A stretch of 64,000 bases of DNA, from the NCBI GenBank assembly GCA_002224055.1, contig AZLU01000035.1, forward strand, positions 147,731 through 211,730, read 5' to 3'. The notes below the pieces were generated by a model, which saw nothing but the letters and a program-made list of their open reading frames with translations, was not told the DNA's origin and made no database searches. Positions within the stretch are counted from its first letter, which is position 1. Every line of letters starts with the position of its first letter. Both the position numbers and the translations under genes were made by a program. Of this stretch, positions 36,745-49,555 are shown one piece after another. Source of the stretch: Pezizomycotina sp. ARF18 (Eukaryota; Ascomycota).

Positions 36745-37571
36745 GATGCCAACCACCAGTAACCGCTAGCAGCAAAACCTGCGGTGTACGAAGAATTTAA
36801 GCAAAATTCCGAAGATAGGTTTGAACGAAAAATGTGAAAGCCTAGGCGATAGCAATGCATGCATTCGCTGGTGCCGGTATGCCTTTTCATATCATCACAA
36901 TAAAATGACCAAGAGAGCATGAGGACACTGAAGAACCAAGCTAGGATCCTCTGGAGAAAAGGAAGATAACATCTCCTTTAACTAGCTATAAATAAAAATA
37001 AAACAGAAGTAATCCATTAGCGGCATTCAGAGTATCTGAAGCATTGTTTGAGATCTCTAGTATAATAGTAGGTCGCAGATGTCGTACACTCACGAAATAT
37101 CGTTCATTTTCTCTCTCCAAACTTTAGGCATAAGACTTACGATATTCAAAAAAGCGGATATCTAGTATATCTTATGGGATCACGCAAGGTGGGAACGCAA
37201 GACAAATATAGGCTTATTATGGGTAATGTTCCATTATGAGGATCCCTAAAACCCGAAGGGAAAGAGTATAGTTGTTGTAGTAATAGTAGAATGTGAAACG
37301 ATAACGTGATAATATCAATAGAAGCCAGAAGGAGAAAAAAAGGAACTAGGCCGCAGATATTAAGAAAGTATATATACACAACCAACAATTGAACAAATTT
37401 GACGCCAAAGAAACATCATCCCCCTTTCAGCTTTTTACCATAATGCATTTGCCGTTTCTTCTTCTTCCTTCTCGTGTCTAAAAAAAAAAAAAAAAAAAGA
37501 GAAAAGGTAATGATAAAAGAAAGAAAAGAAAAGAAAATAACAAAAAAAAGAGAAATAAAATCCAAAGCCGT

Positions 37572-38409
37572 TTAGATGGTTGTTTCGTAGGCGACGGGTA
37601 CATCGTCTGCGGTGGTTGTCCTTCATGCTAACGGTCCGGGCATCCCTTGGCATAGCTGGCAGCCTCTTGAGGTGGACAGTCTCGTTCGTCTTTTTGGCCT
37701 CCCTTCTCCTGGCGGCATTATCCTTGACGCGGCGGACGAACTCCTCCCTGCACTTCGAGTGTTGGACGTGCTCGATCCTGATTTGACGCGCTTCTCGAGT
37801 AGCGGTTTCCGACCTTCTTGTAGACGACGATACCCAGGGCAGACTTGGTGACGTTGTAGACGATACCGGTCTTTCCGTGGTAGACCTTGTGGGGCATACT
37901 ACAGAAAGATGTTAGGACATATTGTATCGCCATAATATTCTGTATAAACCGGTCCTCCTTTACGGACGATATTCATTTCCCGCTTATCAATCCCCAAGCC
38001 ATTCATATTGATTGTAATATCCTGATTTTCCTCTGCCTTTGTCCCTCTTTGTCCGTTTAATGCGCCCATCTAACATAACAAAGGTCTTTCTCGGAATTGG
38101 TTCCCTTACCCTTCTGCTGAGCACCGTTGGCCTTATGTCGACGATATCTCCAACCTTGTACGTCTTCAAGAACGTGGACAGGTTTGATCATGCCCTTTGC
38201 TTGAACTTGCGGGAGAAGGCATACTGTATTCCAACAACGAGTTTCTGTTAGCTACCAGCGATCATGATATATGTCGAAGAATAGGATCCTAAGAATCGTA
38301 CCCGAGTCCGGCGCGGAGACCACTGGATGAAGCGTCAAGTTAGCAAAACGACCATTTCGCACAGCTATAAAAGCATATAGCAGTAAGTAGACATACCTGA
38401 ATGACCCAT
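37572..38409 (-). CDS. RPL21: 60S ribosomal protein eL21
   Basis: Large-subunit ribosomal protein. The start at 38409 encodes MGHS, interrupted at once by an intron. Later exons give AGLRAGTRYAFSR (in pieces), [12 protein letters not shown] with KANGAQQKG, then [53 protein letters not shown], and the C-terminal VPVAYETTI followed by the stop at 37572-37574. Order and length match eukaryotic eL21 (about 160 residues). At least three introns and four one-base frame breaks, which is impossible in a functional single-copy ribosomal gene and so diagnostic of consensus error. It shares a 385-bp upstream region with uS4. Confidence 0.93.
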
Positions 38410-38794
38410 TTTAACTGTATGTTAATGAAGAACTGGAGGTGACGATGATGTTCGAAAGGAGTTGAGTATTGTTTGTTGTATGGAAGAATGGGTTTGGAGG
38501 AGGGAGGAGTCCTTGTCCTTAGAAATTTCTTTCCTTTGAGTCTGGCCTACCACAGTAATTTTTGTGTGCGTCTTGGCGCTTCTAGCCAAATTAATTTGCT
38601 TTCTTTTTCTTCGAGGCGAACAAAAAAAAAAAAAAAAACCTTTCCACTTATTGGCGTGACTGCTTTTTTATTATTTCCCTTTCTGCCACCCCAAAAAAAT
38701 GCCAAAAGAAAAACGAATCTACTCTCCTCTTAGAAAAATACATCGCAACAACCACATCACCCAAACCTCCGGTAGGAAACGACATCACAGAAAA
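38410..38794. promoter_or_regulatory. Shared divergent promoter of eL21 and uS4 with HomolD-like box
   Basis: 385 bp separate the two ribosomal protein start codons. CGTGACTG at 38655-38662 is the reverse complement of CAGTCACG, matching the HomolD box (CAGTCACA/G) known as a core element of ribosomal protein promoters in fission yeast and other ascomycetes. An A17 run lies at 38622-38638, possibly nucleosome-excluding. No TATA box is evident. Confidence 0.55.
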
Positions 38795-39800
<1,006 letters not shown>

Positions 39801-40591
39801 ATGTCTCGACTTTTTAAGTTTATTATCTTTTTCTTTTAAGTCTTTATATACGGTGTATATTTTTTTATGGGGTCTTTTTCTTTTCCGCTTTTTTTTTATA
39901 ATCAAAAATCCTGGGGAACAAAATTTATGACTGGCTCTGTCCTTATCTAATGATACTCTTCGGAATCCTCTTGTACAATCACTTTTCAGCTTCTTTAAGC
40001 ATTTGGTGTTTTCAAGATAATAATGGGATAGTTTCTTTCTTTTCTTCTCAAAAAAAACGTTATATACGAAATATCGTAGAAACTATTCTATTTACAATGA
40101 TTTTTAACGACTCAAAGTCCTAAACATAGCAAAATTTACAATTTGAAATGCGAAGATCGCGATATGAAGCTGCTTACGGCTGCTAATAGCATGATCGCCT
40201 ATCGGTATCTCAATTGCTTGATTTTGCGCTCTTAAAATTTTCGCTAAGAAAAATTTGAATTTATATGGTAGGGTTTGGTGGCCCTAACTCCATTTTCCAC
40301 AAAGACTGCTGTTTCCCACAAAAAAATTCAAAAAAAGTTCTCAGCAAGTCGAAAAGTCTTGGCAAAATCAAAACACCCAGCCTAAAGCCAACCATAGCAA
40401 AAAAAGAACTTTGCTAGCAAACCCTCCTACTCCTAACAAAGCACCATCATCACCAGATTGGACCTCTTTTACGACTACCCATCCACCTTTCAGTAGTCAG
40501 GTCGCCGTCTCGTCAGCACGTAATAACTATCGATAGCTCCTGCTAATCTTCGACGCTCCACAGTATCGCCTCCATCAAAACAATAAACAAA
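39801..40591. promoter_or_regulatory. uS4 3' flank and eL37 promoter region
   Basis: AT-rich. In the promoter half, an imperfect inverted repeat TAGGG...CCCTA at 40269-40286 resembles the AGGGTTT/CCCTAA elements found upstream of many fungal ribosomal protein genes. A pyrimidine-rich patch follows before the start codon. The functional reading is inference. Confidence 0.4.
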
Positions 40592-41228
40592 ATGACGAAA
40601 GGAACCAGCTCCTTCGGCAAACGCCATGTCATTCAAAACCGTCCTTCTTTCGATACTTTAACGTTGTTTATTGGCTTATATGGGTTGGAACTGACTTCGA
40701 TTTCTTACTGGGTTATTAGAACAAATCCCACACTCTCTGCCGCCGCTGCGGTCGCCGCTCGCTGCACATCCAGAAGCACACCTGCGCATCGTACGTTTCA
40801 ACCTACAACCCTTTGCCGGGGATAGATTTACGGAGGACAAGGACTTGCTGACATTGACGAACTCTCTCTAGATGTGGATACCCGGCGCTAAGACGAGAAG
40901 TGTAAGAACGAATTCCAATCCTTTTATCCAAGTTCGACATGAGAAGAGGTGAAACATCGAATGAGGAAAAAGAATATCGAGAAGCCAAGAGATCATGACA
41001 TTGTCAATGGATATGCACAAGGCTATTTAGAGGAATGACAAGGATATGGCTAATATGGGCGTTGCTGGCTTTTAGACAACTGGTCCGTCAAGGCTAAGAG
41101 AAGAAAGACCACCGGAACCGGCCGCATGCGCTACCTCAAGACCGTCGCACGATCCTTCAAGAACGGCTTCCAGACCGGCACGCGAAGGGTGCAGGGGACC
41201 GGCGAAGGCTGAGGGCGTAAAGGAGTAA
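40592..41228 (+). CDS. RPL37: 60S ribosomal protein eL37
   Basis: Zinc-binding large-subunit protein of about 92 residues. Exon 1 (40592-40627) encodes [12 protein letters not shown]. Exon 2 gives [20 protein letters not shown] then TCAS; exon 3 CGYPAAKTRS; exon 4 [36 protein letters not shown], and a tail [14 protein letters not shown] with its stop at 41226-41228. The C-x2-C-x14-C-x2-C zinc ribbon is complete across the exon 2/3 junction. Intron 1 ends with TTAG at about 40719; intron 2 is about 40796-40870; intron 3 about 40902-41075. Three one-base breaks, near 40890, 41190 and 41207. Third member of the local ribosomal cluster. Confidence 0.94.
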
Positions 41229-42520
41229 ACGGACGGGGTTGACGGTCATTATCTTTCTTTTCTTTTATACTATCGTTCCTTTCCGATCTCTATACTTTTT
41301 TGAAAGGGGAATAACAAAAAAAAACAAATCATCGTTTTTTTCTATAAGGCGCTGGAACTTTTTTCTTTTTTTTTTTTTGTGTAATTCATCATTTCGGTTC
41401 TTTTTCTTCCTTTTTCTTCCTCTCGAATGTATCAAACTTTTTTTATTAGTTCATACAACAAATCATTAATGATATCGGGGGTTTCTGCTTTTGTTCACAG
41501 GACAAACACTTTATAGTAGTACCTGTCTGGTCCTCGGAATGTATTCTCATAAATATGATTCTTTGAAACTCCAACTTTCTATTTTGACGATGCCCATTGG
41601 TGAACTTGACGATATTTGATATCTTATATCATTCTGAAAAGGTTCCCCCCTTGATACTAGATATTAACACACCAAAAACGTCTTGATCTCCGAACGTTGT
41701 GAGAGACATATTTATATCAGACATATAGAGTACTGGTAAGTTATTATGACTCGCTAGATCAAATCACTTTATATGAGCCGTCGGATATCTAGCCCAGACT
41801 GGCTGGGAGGAATTGTATTTGGCTTTTGCTCAACCAATCGAACTGGCTTCAAGACGTGGATCTAGCTTTCATATCTGCGGCCACAAGAGGGCATGTGTAT
41901 AAATAGTGTGATAATATACGTATGAGCCGTTCAAGCAACAACATTCATGACATACATCGTATATGTTCATCGCCCTATCACTTATCAATCAAGCTAGCTG
42001 ATCCAGAGCCATTAACGCTCACAAGGTTCGAAAGCAGTATGTATCACGCCAGGCATATACGGGTCGGCTCGGAATATTTTGTGCGATTATAACTGCTCCA
42101 CTCTCAACAAACCGTCTAGTAAAATTGCTTTGTGAGCGTTCATTCGTTTCCATGTCCTTCCCATATTGCGCTATTGTAGATATCCCTCGTAGTGTTTTCA
42201 AGACGATGTATATTTGTTTAATCGAAAGGTATGCATATCAAGAACTGTACAAAATAACAATAAAAGAATCCACCTTGATAAACGCCAAACCCCATCGTTC
42301 GTTTCTCTTATGCTGTTACCGCCGTATTCCACCAACCCCACCTCCTATCATTTCGTATTCGTGGTTTTTTTGTACATATGACAAATCCCGTCCTCCTTTT
42401 CCCCATCTTTCCTCTTCTCTTTTTTTTTATATAAGGCAATCGATGACTGTAATGAAGAAAACCGGAGGGGGAATTTTTTTCCTATAAAACGTGAATGGTT
42501 GAAAACGAGATGTTGGTGTT
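41229..42520. other. Intergenic, no gene seen
   Basis: Spacer between eL37 (+) and Atp18 (-), which converge. It is T-rich near 41240-41460 with mixed composition after. Open frames are short and unrecognised. Confidence 0.55.
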
Positions 42521-43049
42521 TTAGTGGGCTGGTTCGGGTTTCCGGTCCCTGACGGCGGGATTGCGGGGTCGCCTTGTAATGCTGTAGCAATACGGTGACT
42601 ACATGTTAGCAATGACGGTTTTAATGTGTGGTAGTAGAGCCATGGCGAGTGGAAACTCTGGGTAGACGTACTGCTGGCGACGAGACCGGCGAAAGCATTG
42701 ACGCCCCAGAAGACAAAGCACTATGAAAATGGATTCAGTTAGCATCTCGTTCCGAGTGCTCGGTTCCCAGTGCTTTCTGGAGGAGATTAAGCGGGACAGG
42801 AGGGACAGGAGATAGGTGAATATGGTTACGAATGCAAGCAGGTCTTGGAACGAAGCACTTCTGCCACGCCGGTTCGATCAAAGTGGGAGGAAAGCCGAAG
42901 GAGACATACCGGCGATGAAGAATGGCATCATGGCCTAGTACAGGGAAGTAGCTGGAGATCTCGGATGAGGGGTGAGGAGGACGGAATTGTATGTTGAGAA
43001 AGACCTCCAGGAGCATACCGACTGGCGTTGGCCATTTCCTGCCCAGCAT
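42521..43049 (-). CDS. ATP18: ATP synthase subunit Atp18 (subunit i/j)
   Basis: Small one-helix subunit of the mitochondrial F1Fo ATP synthase peripheral region. Start at 43049: MLGRKWPTPVG; across an intron MMPFFIAG; across another FVFWGVNAFAGLVASS (the membrane helix); then, after a third, YKGDPRNPAVRDRKPEPAH with its stop at 42521-42523. The opening LGRKWPTPV, the MMPFF helix start and the YK-DPRNP tail are the family pattern. About 60-70 residues. Frame breaks near 42570 and around the exon 1/2 junction leave the exact splice sites uncertain. Confidence 0.75.
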
Positions 43050-43447
43050 TTGAACCATATTTGCGAACGAACGAAGGTGAACTATGGCTTTTGTGAGGTT
43101 GTAGAGATGGGAATTGATCGAGTTCGATTCCGTTGTCGGAACTGCTTCTTGGAAAGGGTTGACGTCGTTTTTGGTGTTGGGTTAGAATATTTATTATTCG
43201 AAATTTCTATTTTAAATTTTTCGCATTTAATTGGGCGAAACCGTCGCCAATTCTTCCTCAAACAACCATTTGCGTGGCGTATACAAAATCAAAATAACAC
43301 GTCCAGCGATTATCTAAAGAAGAAGAGGGAGAAAATGCGGCCAACTACGTTTTCCAGTACGGGAAGGAAGCTGCAGCATGAGGCACCGCGACGACTTCTT
43401 CAACCAGGCCTTCCATCTTCGAAGCCACAGCAGCCACGGGAGACAAG
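43050..43447. promoter_or_regulatory. Divergent upstream region of Atp18 and Spc19
   Basis: About 400 bp between the two start codons. GC-rich sequence continues to about 43330 on the Spc19 side, where an upstream ATG at 43335 is possible. No core element was recognised. Confidence 0.4.
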
Positions 43448-44055
43448 ATGAACGAATCGCTGTCCAACTGCGTCGCCTCGCTGAAGTCTTCGAACCAGTC
43501 GCTGGCGACTTCGGTGGCGATACTCGACAGTGGCGGTCAGCGATTACCCACGCATACAGCGGTGTTGAAGTCGAATAGGCACGTGTTTTTCTTTTTTCAA
43601 TATTTCTACTGAAAGTTAGTAAATCATAGCTTGTGCAAATGGTTTTTCTTTCTTTCTTTTGATAGCCCTTCGAGCTCACGTCAGCCGCCGCAATCGGCGA
43701 AGCGCTCAGCGCGCGCTCGTGAATGAAATCCAGCCCGAAGCCCAGCGGCTGCTCCGCATCACCGAGCAGATCATGCGAAGATGGAGCGCAAGGAGACGGC
43801 TGATATCGAAAGCGGAGCTGCAGAAAGGGCGGATCACCGGTTACGGCAAGAACCGCGACGGACGAAGCTAGGTTGCAGAAGGAACGGGAGCAGGAGCGCG
43901 CCAGGAGATTGCGTGCGAGCAGGGCGAACGCGGAGAGAGGAAGCAGCTACAGGCAAAAAAGGAAGGATAGCTACCGTCGAGAGGATGAACTGCAGGTGAA
44001 GCAGAAGGAGAGGGAGCTCAGGATGGTCGAGGCAATACTTGAAGAGATTGTGTAA
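43448..44055 (+). CDS. SPC19: DASH complex subunit Spc19
   Basis: Part of the fungal DASH/Dam1 ring that couples kinetochores to microtubules. From ATG 43448: MNESLSNCVASLKSSNQSLA then TSVAILDSG, VSDYPRIQ-type residues and VLKSNR; an intron (about 43578-43665); then PFELTSAAAIGEAQRALVNE and IQPEAQRLLRITEQIM, KMERKETA, KAELQKGRI, followed by a Glu/Arg/Lys-rich coiled coil ending ERELRMVEAILEEIV and the stop at 44053-44055. The pattern LKSS..L..SV.ILDSGV, then FEL, EIQPE, and LERRE.L..KAELQ.GR is that of Spc19. Frame breaks near 43530, 43775 and several in the coiled coil. Confidence 0.85.
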
Positions 44056-44281
44056 AAAAAATGCTTTGTTCTTATGGTTACCCTCATATTTAGCGACAGC
44101 GCTTTCATTTTTATATGCGATACTTCGGGTTACAAGTTGAATCTTTAACGTCGTCGATGGCTACTCTTTTTTAAGTAGAATTTTACATAAGAATCATACT
44201 TTCACAAGGCTCCTTGATAACACAGTTACTTTGATATCTGATACATGAATCCAGGATAGCAAGTCCTGACCAAAGGAGACT

Positions 44282-45447
44282 CTAGGTCACAGTTTCGGCA
44301 GCGTACATTCCTATCCTCAGCTTTTCTTCTGCCAGCAACACAATTCTCCAGCGCCCAAGCTTCGCGAGCACGCTCATCAAACTGGGGTCCTGCTTTTCTA
44401 CCTTCACCCTCTCCCGCCCTAACTTCAGCACCCCTATACGTATAGACCTTCCTATCTTCTCCCTTCCCATGCAATTTCTGCACCCAAAGCAATAAGCGAA
44501 CGCTCTTTGAATGAGCTTTGGAGTCGCTTTGTTAAGGTTGTCCAGAACTTGGCCCCGAAATGGAATTCGACGATGACGAGCCGGACGTGCCTTCGTTGGA
44601 CGGCGGGCGCAGCGAAGGGTGGTGTGGATTAAGTATTCGAGGGAACGGACCTCTGCAACCGGGCGGCTTCGACGATGCTTATGTCGAACGAGTTCGGCGG
44701 AACGGCGGGTCGAATATTTTCGGGTCAGTGCTCTGAATGGGAAAAGATGGCTGGGCGCTGTAGTACACGGGCATGTTTCGCCGGCGGAAATGTTTCTCTG
44801 CAGGTCATCAACTGTTCGAGCATTCACCTTGCGTCCGTCGCGGTAGCTTTCTCGCCGTCGAGCTTTTCGTCGCTGTTCCCTCGTCGGGTAAGGAGTCCAG
44901 AGCTTCGAGGACGAAGTTCCGCGCGTCTTCAGCTGAACTAGCGGAGGCAGCGGTCGGAATCGCGGACGCGGATTGGATGCGATCTGCAGGCGGAAGCTGT
45001 TGCTGCCTTTTGTGTTTTGGATCCCGTGCATCTTGATTTGTATTTTCCTAATAGATGTCAAGAAGAACGTCGTCAGCATCGATGCGTAATATTCTTGTTG
45101 ATTTGGAGGTAATGTATTCTTACGCCCTTAACAATTTGGTTGCCGATCTCGTGACGAAGCCCTTCAGGCTTTCGCTCCTCGATGTGGACAGCACCAAGGT
45201 ACATCCCGGCTGCATGGGCTGCAAGAGTGCCAAACATTCCTCCAGACCCGAACGAAGCGATGATACTGTCTCCTGGAGGTTAGTAACCAGCCATTCCAGT
45301 TCTCGAGCCTGTGAGTGCGCAGTTAGCTGGTGGTTCCCTTTTCCCCCAATACGACAGCCCAAGTCGGGAAGAACCCTCACAGCAGACAGTTCTCTCCCGC
45401 TTCAGATCCTCGTCCGAAATCGGAGGATAAACCTCCGTATTTAACAT
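44282..45447 (-). CDS. Rogdi-like leucine zipper protein
   Basis: Belongs to the Rogdi family; the animal members act with the V-ATPase regulator Rabconnectin/RAVE. The start at 45447 gives MLNTEVYPPISDEDLKRER, then ARELEWLVTNLQETVSSLRS, GLEECLALLQPMQPG and TLVLSTSRSESLKGFVTR, which is the family core. Downstream lie LPPLVQLKTARNFVLEALDS and LPDE, and the C-terminal DPSLMSVLAKLGALE with LLAEEKLRIGMYAAETV at the stop (44282). About 300 residues. Several one-base breaks; an intron probably lies around 45055-45115. Head to head with COQ4, with 322 bp between start codons. Confidence 0.78.
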
Positions 45448-45769
45448 TGGAAAAAGACACTATTCCCCTTCAACTATAGATAGATTCGTTTTAATCGATT
45501 ATTCATGGCGATTGACGACTTCTGTAGCTGACATCGTCTTTTCGTTGGCATTTTATTTTTTTTGTGTTGCTTTTCCGGGAAAGTTGCTCGTGGTCAGATG
45601 CCGTCTTTAGCTCCCATACGGAAAGTGCGGCACTAAATTTGAACCTTATCTTTGCCTTCGCGCCATTCTCTATACCGTATCAGACCACTACCGATAATTC
45701 CCTTTAATACTTCTTCGTGTTCTAGAATTCTGTATCCACGACTCCATAAAAAAACATCCTCGAAGAAAA
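45448..45769. promoter_or_regulatory. Divergent upstream region of Rogdi-like and COQ4
   Basis: 322 bp between start codons, of mixed composition with one T9 patch. No motif that I can name. Confidence 0.4.
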
Positions 45770-46816
45770 ATGTCGGTCAGTAGGACTCTGAGTATCCAAT
45801 TACGAAGAAGGCTTACGCTATCCAAGCCAAATCTACTTCCATGTCACTATCACGCTTTGTGCCATTGCCAATGGTTCTATTAGAGCATTTCGGCAGTCCA
45901 CCGGCCGCAGCCGAACTACGACGGCCATATCCCCTCACGACGACAGAACGGTTATTTTTAGCTACGGGGTCAGCTATTCTAGCGTTCTTCCGGCCTCAGC
46001 GCGGTGGTAATTAAATATTCCAAATCAAAGTACTTATTTTATTCATTTTTATACAATTGAGCATTGCGTTAACTATGTAATTACTCGCTAGACCTGATAG
46101 CCCTCGTCGGTGAAACCACCGCCTCCGTTCATCCTCCGCCGCCTCCGCGACCAGATGCTCGCCCCCCATCCGGCCGTCGCATCCTCCGCGAACGGCCGCG
46201 CATGACATCTAAATCGCTCGACCTTACACACCTCCGTTCCCTCCCACCCACTCCTCGGAGGCACATACGTCGCCTGGCTAGACCGAGAAAAAGTGTCTTC
46301 CGGATACCCGCGCTCCGGTCCGCTACATTCGACGACGAGAGCTGGCTTACGTCATGCAGCGGTACCGCGAGTGCCACGACTTCTACCACGCCATAACGGG
46401 CATGCCGGTGTACCGCGAAGGGGAAATAGCGCTGAAGGCGTTCGAGTTTGCGAACCTGGGATTGCCAATGACGGTTTAAGCGTCGGCAGTATATTGACGG
46501 TGAATAAGGAGGCTAGGAAGCGGTTGATGGATATTTACATCCCTGGCTATTGAGAATGGGACGAAGGCGAGCTGCGTTCTGAATATTTTACTGGGAGAAG
46601 GAGATGGAGCGGGATGTGGATGAGCTGAGGAAGGAATTGGGGATTGTGAAGCCGCCGGAGTAAGTGGGATTTCCATAAAAAGCGTAGCTCTCCTCTTTAA
46701 ACTTCTTCTATGGCGTGGAAAGGCTAATATTTTGCAATAGTTTGAGGACATTAAGAGCCGAGGCGAAAGCTAGGAAACAAGCAGCAGCAGCAAAGGCGCA
46801 ACCGGCTTTTACTTAA
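45770..46816 (+). CDS. COQ4: Ubiquinone biosynthesis protein Coq4
   Basis: Matrix-side inner-membrane component of the coenzyme Q synthome. Start at 45770 ([15 protein letters not shown], a basic amphipathic targeting sequence). Then the [20 protein letters not shown] and [10 protein letters not shown] segments; an intron (about 46006-46091); [31 protein letters not shown] then [44 protein letters not shown] then [20 protein letters not shown]. This contains the complete HDxxHx11E zinc motif (HDFYH...E). The tail has [20 protein letters not shown], an intron, and [17 protein letters not shown] before the stop at 46814-46816. Several one-base breaks. Confidence 0.92.
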
Positions 46817-47080
46817 AAGGACCTGGTATTATTATTTTTGCGACAATGTAATACCCATATATTCTCTTAGGGAAATAGAGATCAAAAGTCATTACTCTTC
46901 CACTATGTGATCGAGAGTCAATACTCATTCTGTCCCCGTGAATATGTACAGTGCAACAAGCATCATCTTTTTTTGTTAAATAGAGCGCTACCGCGGTATA
47001 GCAACTTTCATGTCGTGACGAACGGTTGTTCCAATCATTTGCCGTCAGCCATGCGAAAAATCAAAATAACCTCTCCACAG

Positions 47081-47552
47081 TTATATCTCCCAGTCATCGT
47101 CGTCGTCGTCCAGCGGCTCGTCCTCCTTTGATATACAACTCTCGGCTCATCTTTCTCGCCTGGCGTCGTGCGCTGCTCCAGCATCTGCTTCAGGTCGTCG
47201 TCGGTTATCCGCTGCCGAACCTGCCCCGCCCTCGCCATCATGATCAGACGGTTACCCAGATCGTCGGCGCGGGGTTTATTGACGAGTCCGATCCGTCCCA
47301 GGCGGTCGTACGCTTCAGGTAAGGATCTGGTTCAGTATCGACTTACGGTTTTCTTCCTCGGCTCTGGGATACGTTAGATAAGATTGGCTGGATTATTTTT
47401 GGGGGGAATTAGATAGATTGAATGTCTCAGCCTTACTCTTGCTGCTCTTGTTGTTGCGAAGCCACCACCACCGCCCGAAGGACCCTGGCCTCCTCCCTGC
47501 TGACGAAGCTCTTGGAGGCGAGCTTGCCGATCTTTTGGAGATCGTCGTCCAT
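47081..47552 (-). CDS. PDCD5/TFAR19-family protein
   Basis: Small helical protein of the PDCD5 family, conserved from archaea to humans; in eukaryotes linked to apoptosis and chaperonin binding. The start at 47552 gives MDDDLQKI, then RQARLQELRQQGGGQGPSGG, an intron near 47320-47440, RKSILNQILT, DRLGRIGLVN, RADDLGNRLIMMARAGQVRQ and RITDDDLKQMLEQ, ending EDEPLDDDDDDWEI at the stop (47081-47083). The acidic tail and the LGNRLIMMARAGQ core are diagnostic. Converges with COQ4, with 264 bp between the stops. Frame breaks near 47130, 47270 and 47535. Confidence 0.88.
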
Positions 47553-47637
47553 GCTTTGGATTGGCTCTGCCCGAGATTTCAACTGGCCGATAGGATCGTT
47601 TTATTTTTGGAGACTTGTAAATGCTCGTTGTCGATAG

Positions 47638-48039
47638 GTGAAGTGTTCGAAGGATAAGGAAGTATCAAAAGGTTTTTTTTTGGTCTCGTGGCCCGCCAAA
47701 CGTGAGCTTAATTTTTTTGCAATATTTTTTGGTGGGGTTAATCGGGAAACGCCTGATTTGGAAAATTTCCACTCAACCACCAAAAAATTCTCCGCTTTAG
47801 GGAAATTGCCCAATACGTCGAATATTAATACTACTAAATTAGTATCGAATTGTTTACGAAAGAATTCAAGTACTGGTAGCCTTGCTTTTTCTTTCACAGG
47901 TATTGAATCACGTTTCCATACTATATTATATACATTACTTTCCATGATCAAGAGAATATCTATTATTTTATCCCGTTTAACCACCGGAGCTAGTCCCAAT
48001 CATGTTGCTCTAAACACGGGGGCTTGGAGGCAACTCTAA
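47638..48039 (+). CDS. Unrecognised 133-codon open frame, also open antisense
   Basis: ATG 47638 to a stop at 48037-48039 with no interruption, in a region where real genes are broken every 100-200 nt. The minus strand is also open from 47999 to 47601 (132 codons). The + product has patches such as GKLPNTSNINTTKLVSNCLR and GIESRFHTILYTLLSMIK; the codons are AT-rich, unlike neighbouring genes. No family recognised. A nuclear copy of organellar DNA, an exon of an unknown gene, or chance are all possible. Confidence 0.25.
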   Translation: MKCSKDKEVSKGFFLVSWPAKRELNFFAIFFGGVNRETPDLENFHSTTKKFSALGKLPNTSNINTTKLVSNCLRKNSSTGSLAFSFTGIESRFHTILYTLLSMIKRISIILSRLTTGASPNHVALNTGAWRQL

Positions 48040-49519
48040 AAATAATAATATATTATCGAGGCAAAAGAAAGAAGAGAAGGCTTCGACAACGGAAAGAAAA
48101 GATGAGGGTTAGCGAGGCGAGAAGCGTTTAAAGAATCAAGAAAGACGAGGCCGTGGTGGCTTTTTTCGCCAATGGTCGAGGGATTATCTGAAACTTCACT
48201 CGGACTGGCAGTTTCCAATCATCCACTGCAACCACCCCCAGACCTTGGCGCTTGACTTTTTGAACTGATCCTGGTACTTCCAGAAGCATTTTCCTTGCCT
48301 CTCTAGGCCAAAGTGAAGAACGCTCTCTCGTCGTTCCTTCTTGGCTTTTTTTTTAGGTTACGGAGATATCATTTGAAGAGATAATATCTCACCGTCAATG
48401 CGTTAACTAGCAGTTACAGCTCCTTTCTTTTTATCCTTATAACGATGATGTCTAGGAACTTTTCAAACTTAAGGTTAGGTATTAGAAGCCTGAAATATTT
48501 CAACATTCTGATCCAATATTCTGATCAGTTTGATATTTTTTTTTCTTCTTTCGCTTCACGGTGATATAATAGATAATTCGGGGTATTTCATGCTCATAAA
48601 AACTCCGATAAAACAAGCAAACAACAAGCGCCTAATAGTGAAAAACGAAACGATATGAAATTTCATGCAATTTCTTTGACAGCCTGACCAACGGCCAAGA
48701 GAAATCCAAGCAACTTTTTTCGAAGCTGCAAATTTCCTCACCGGCAAGCAGCTAATGGTGATCTTAAATGTGGCCGTGATCGTTAACGCCTACTTGTTCA
48801 ATGGCGGGAAAGCAAGGATATCACTCCGATTGTCGCTATTCCTCAACTATTTCCATTCTCCCTTCGTTCTTCCTTAAAATGGATAGCTGCAGGTAAAATA
48901 CGCCCTCCAAAAAAGTCAAAGTTCCGCGCGGAATGCACTTTACACGATGCATCCATGAGATGAATTTAAAATTAAAAAAGCAAGAAACAGGAGAAACTAC
49001 ATCGGGGAAATTGAACAAGTATCGTGGAAGGTATACACTCGTGTGCTTTTCACTTGTGACTTGCGTTTAGGGGGTTAAACTTAGCTGTTATCTTTTAGGT
49101 TCGTGTCGCATTAAAAGTGTGCAGATGCGGCCCTTTTGGCACCTTTCACTTGCCGAAGGGATAAACAGAATTCCCTTTTCTTTTACGGACGACTCGAAAA
49201 AAGGGGCGATCTTGATGCCCGATATCGTTCACAAAGTCTACCTGCCAAGTGGCGGTGTTCGAGGTTGTCGTCAGACGTATTACGGGGTACAGGTGTATGT
49301 ACGGTGCACGATAACGTCCTCAGATTATATACCATTTTTTTTTTTTATTTAAACGAGGCTTTTTTTATCACTCACTTTTTCCAATCTTTGAGAGAGAAGA
49401 ACTTTTTCCCTCACAATCGAATTTATTAGAATGATTCGGGTTGGAAACCAAGAGCTATCTGGACGCTCCTTTCGTCTCAACAGCTCTGATTGAAATTTAG
49501 GGGGAACGAGGAAACACCC

Positions 49520-49520
<1 letters not shown>

Positions 49521-49553
<33 letters not shown>
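49521..49553. repeat. A33 homopolymer
   Basis: Uninterrupted A run in the spacer before Sec2, preceded by CCCC. No flanking duplication seen. Confidence 0.9.

Positions 49554-49555
<2 letters not shown>

Larger units (their letters stand above)
35753..37571. other. Intergenic with homopolymers
   Basis: 1.8 kb with T26 at 35874-35899, G16 at 36507-36522 followed 14 nt later by A27 at 36536-36562, A19 at 37480-37498 and a 17-bp tandem duplication at 36711-36744. No coding frame recognised. Confidence 0.55.

Noticed and set aside
40269-40286. Internal telomeric repeat (TAGGG/CCCTA)
   Set aside because: Single inverted units only, with no tandem array. A promoter element of the eL37 gene is likelier.
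42827-42895. GGTTCGATCAA as a tRNA B box near 42870
   Set aside because: No paired T arm or anticodon arm surrounds it; it lies in an intron of the Atp18 gene.
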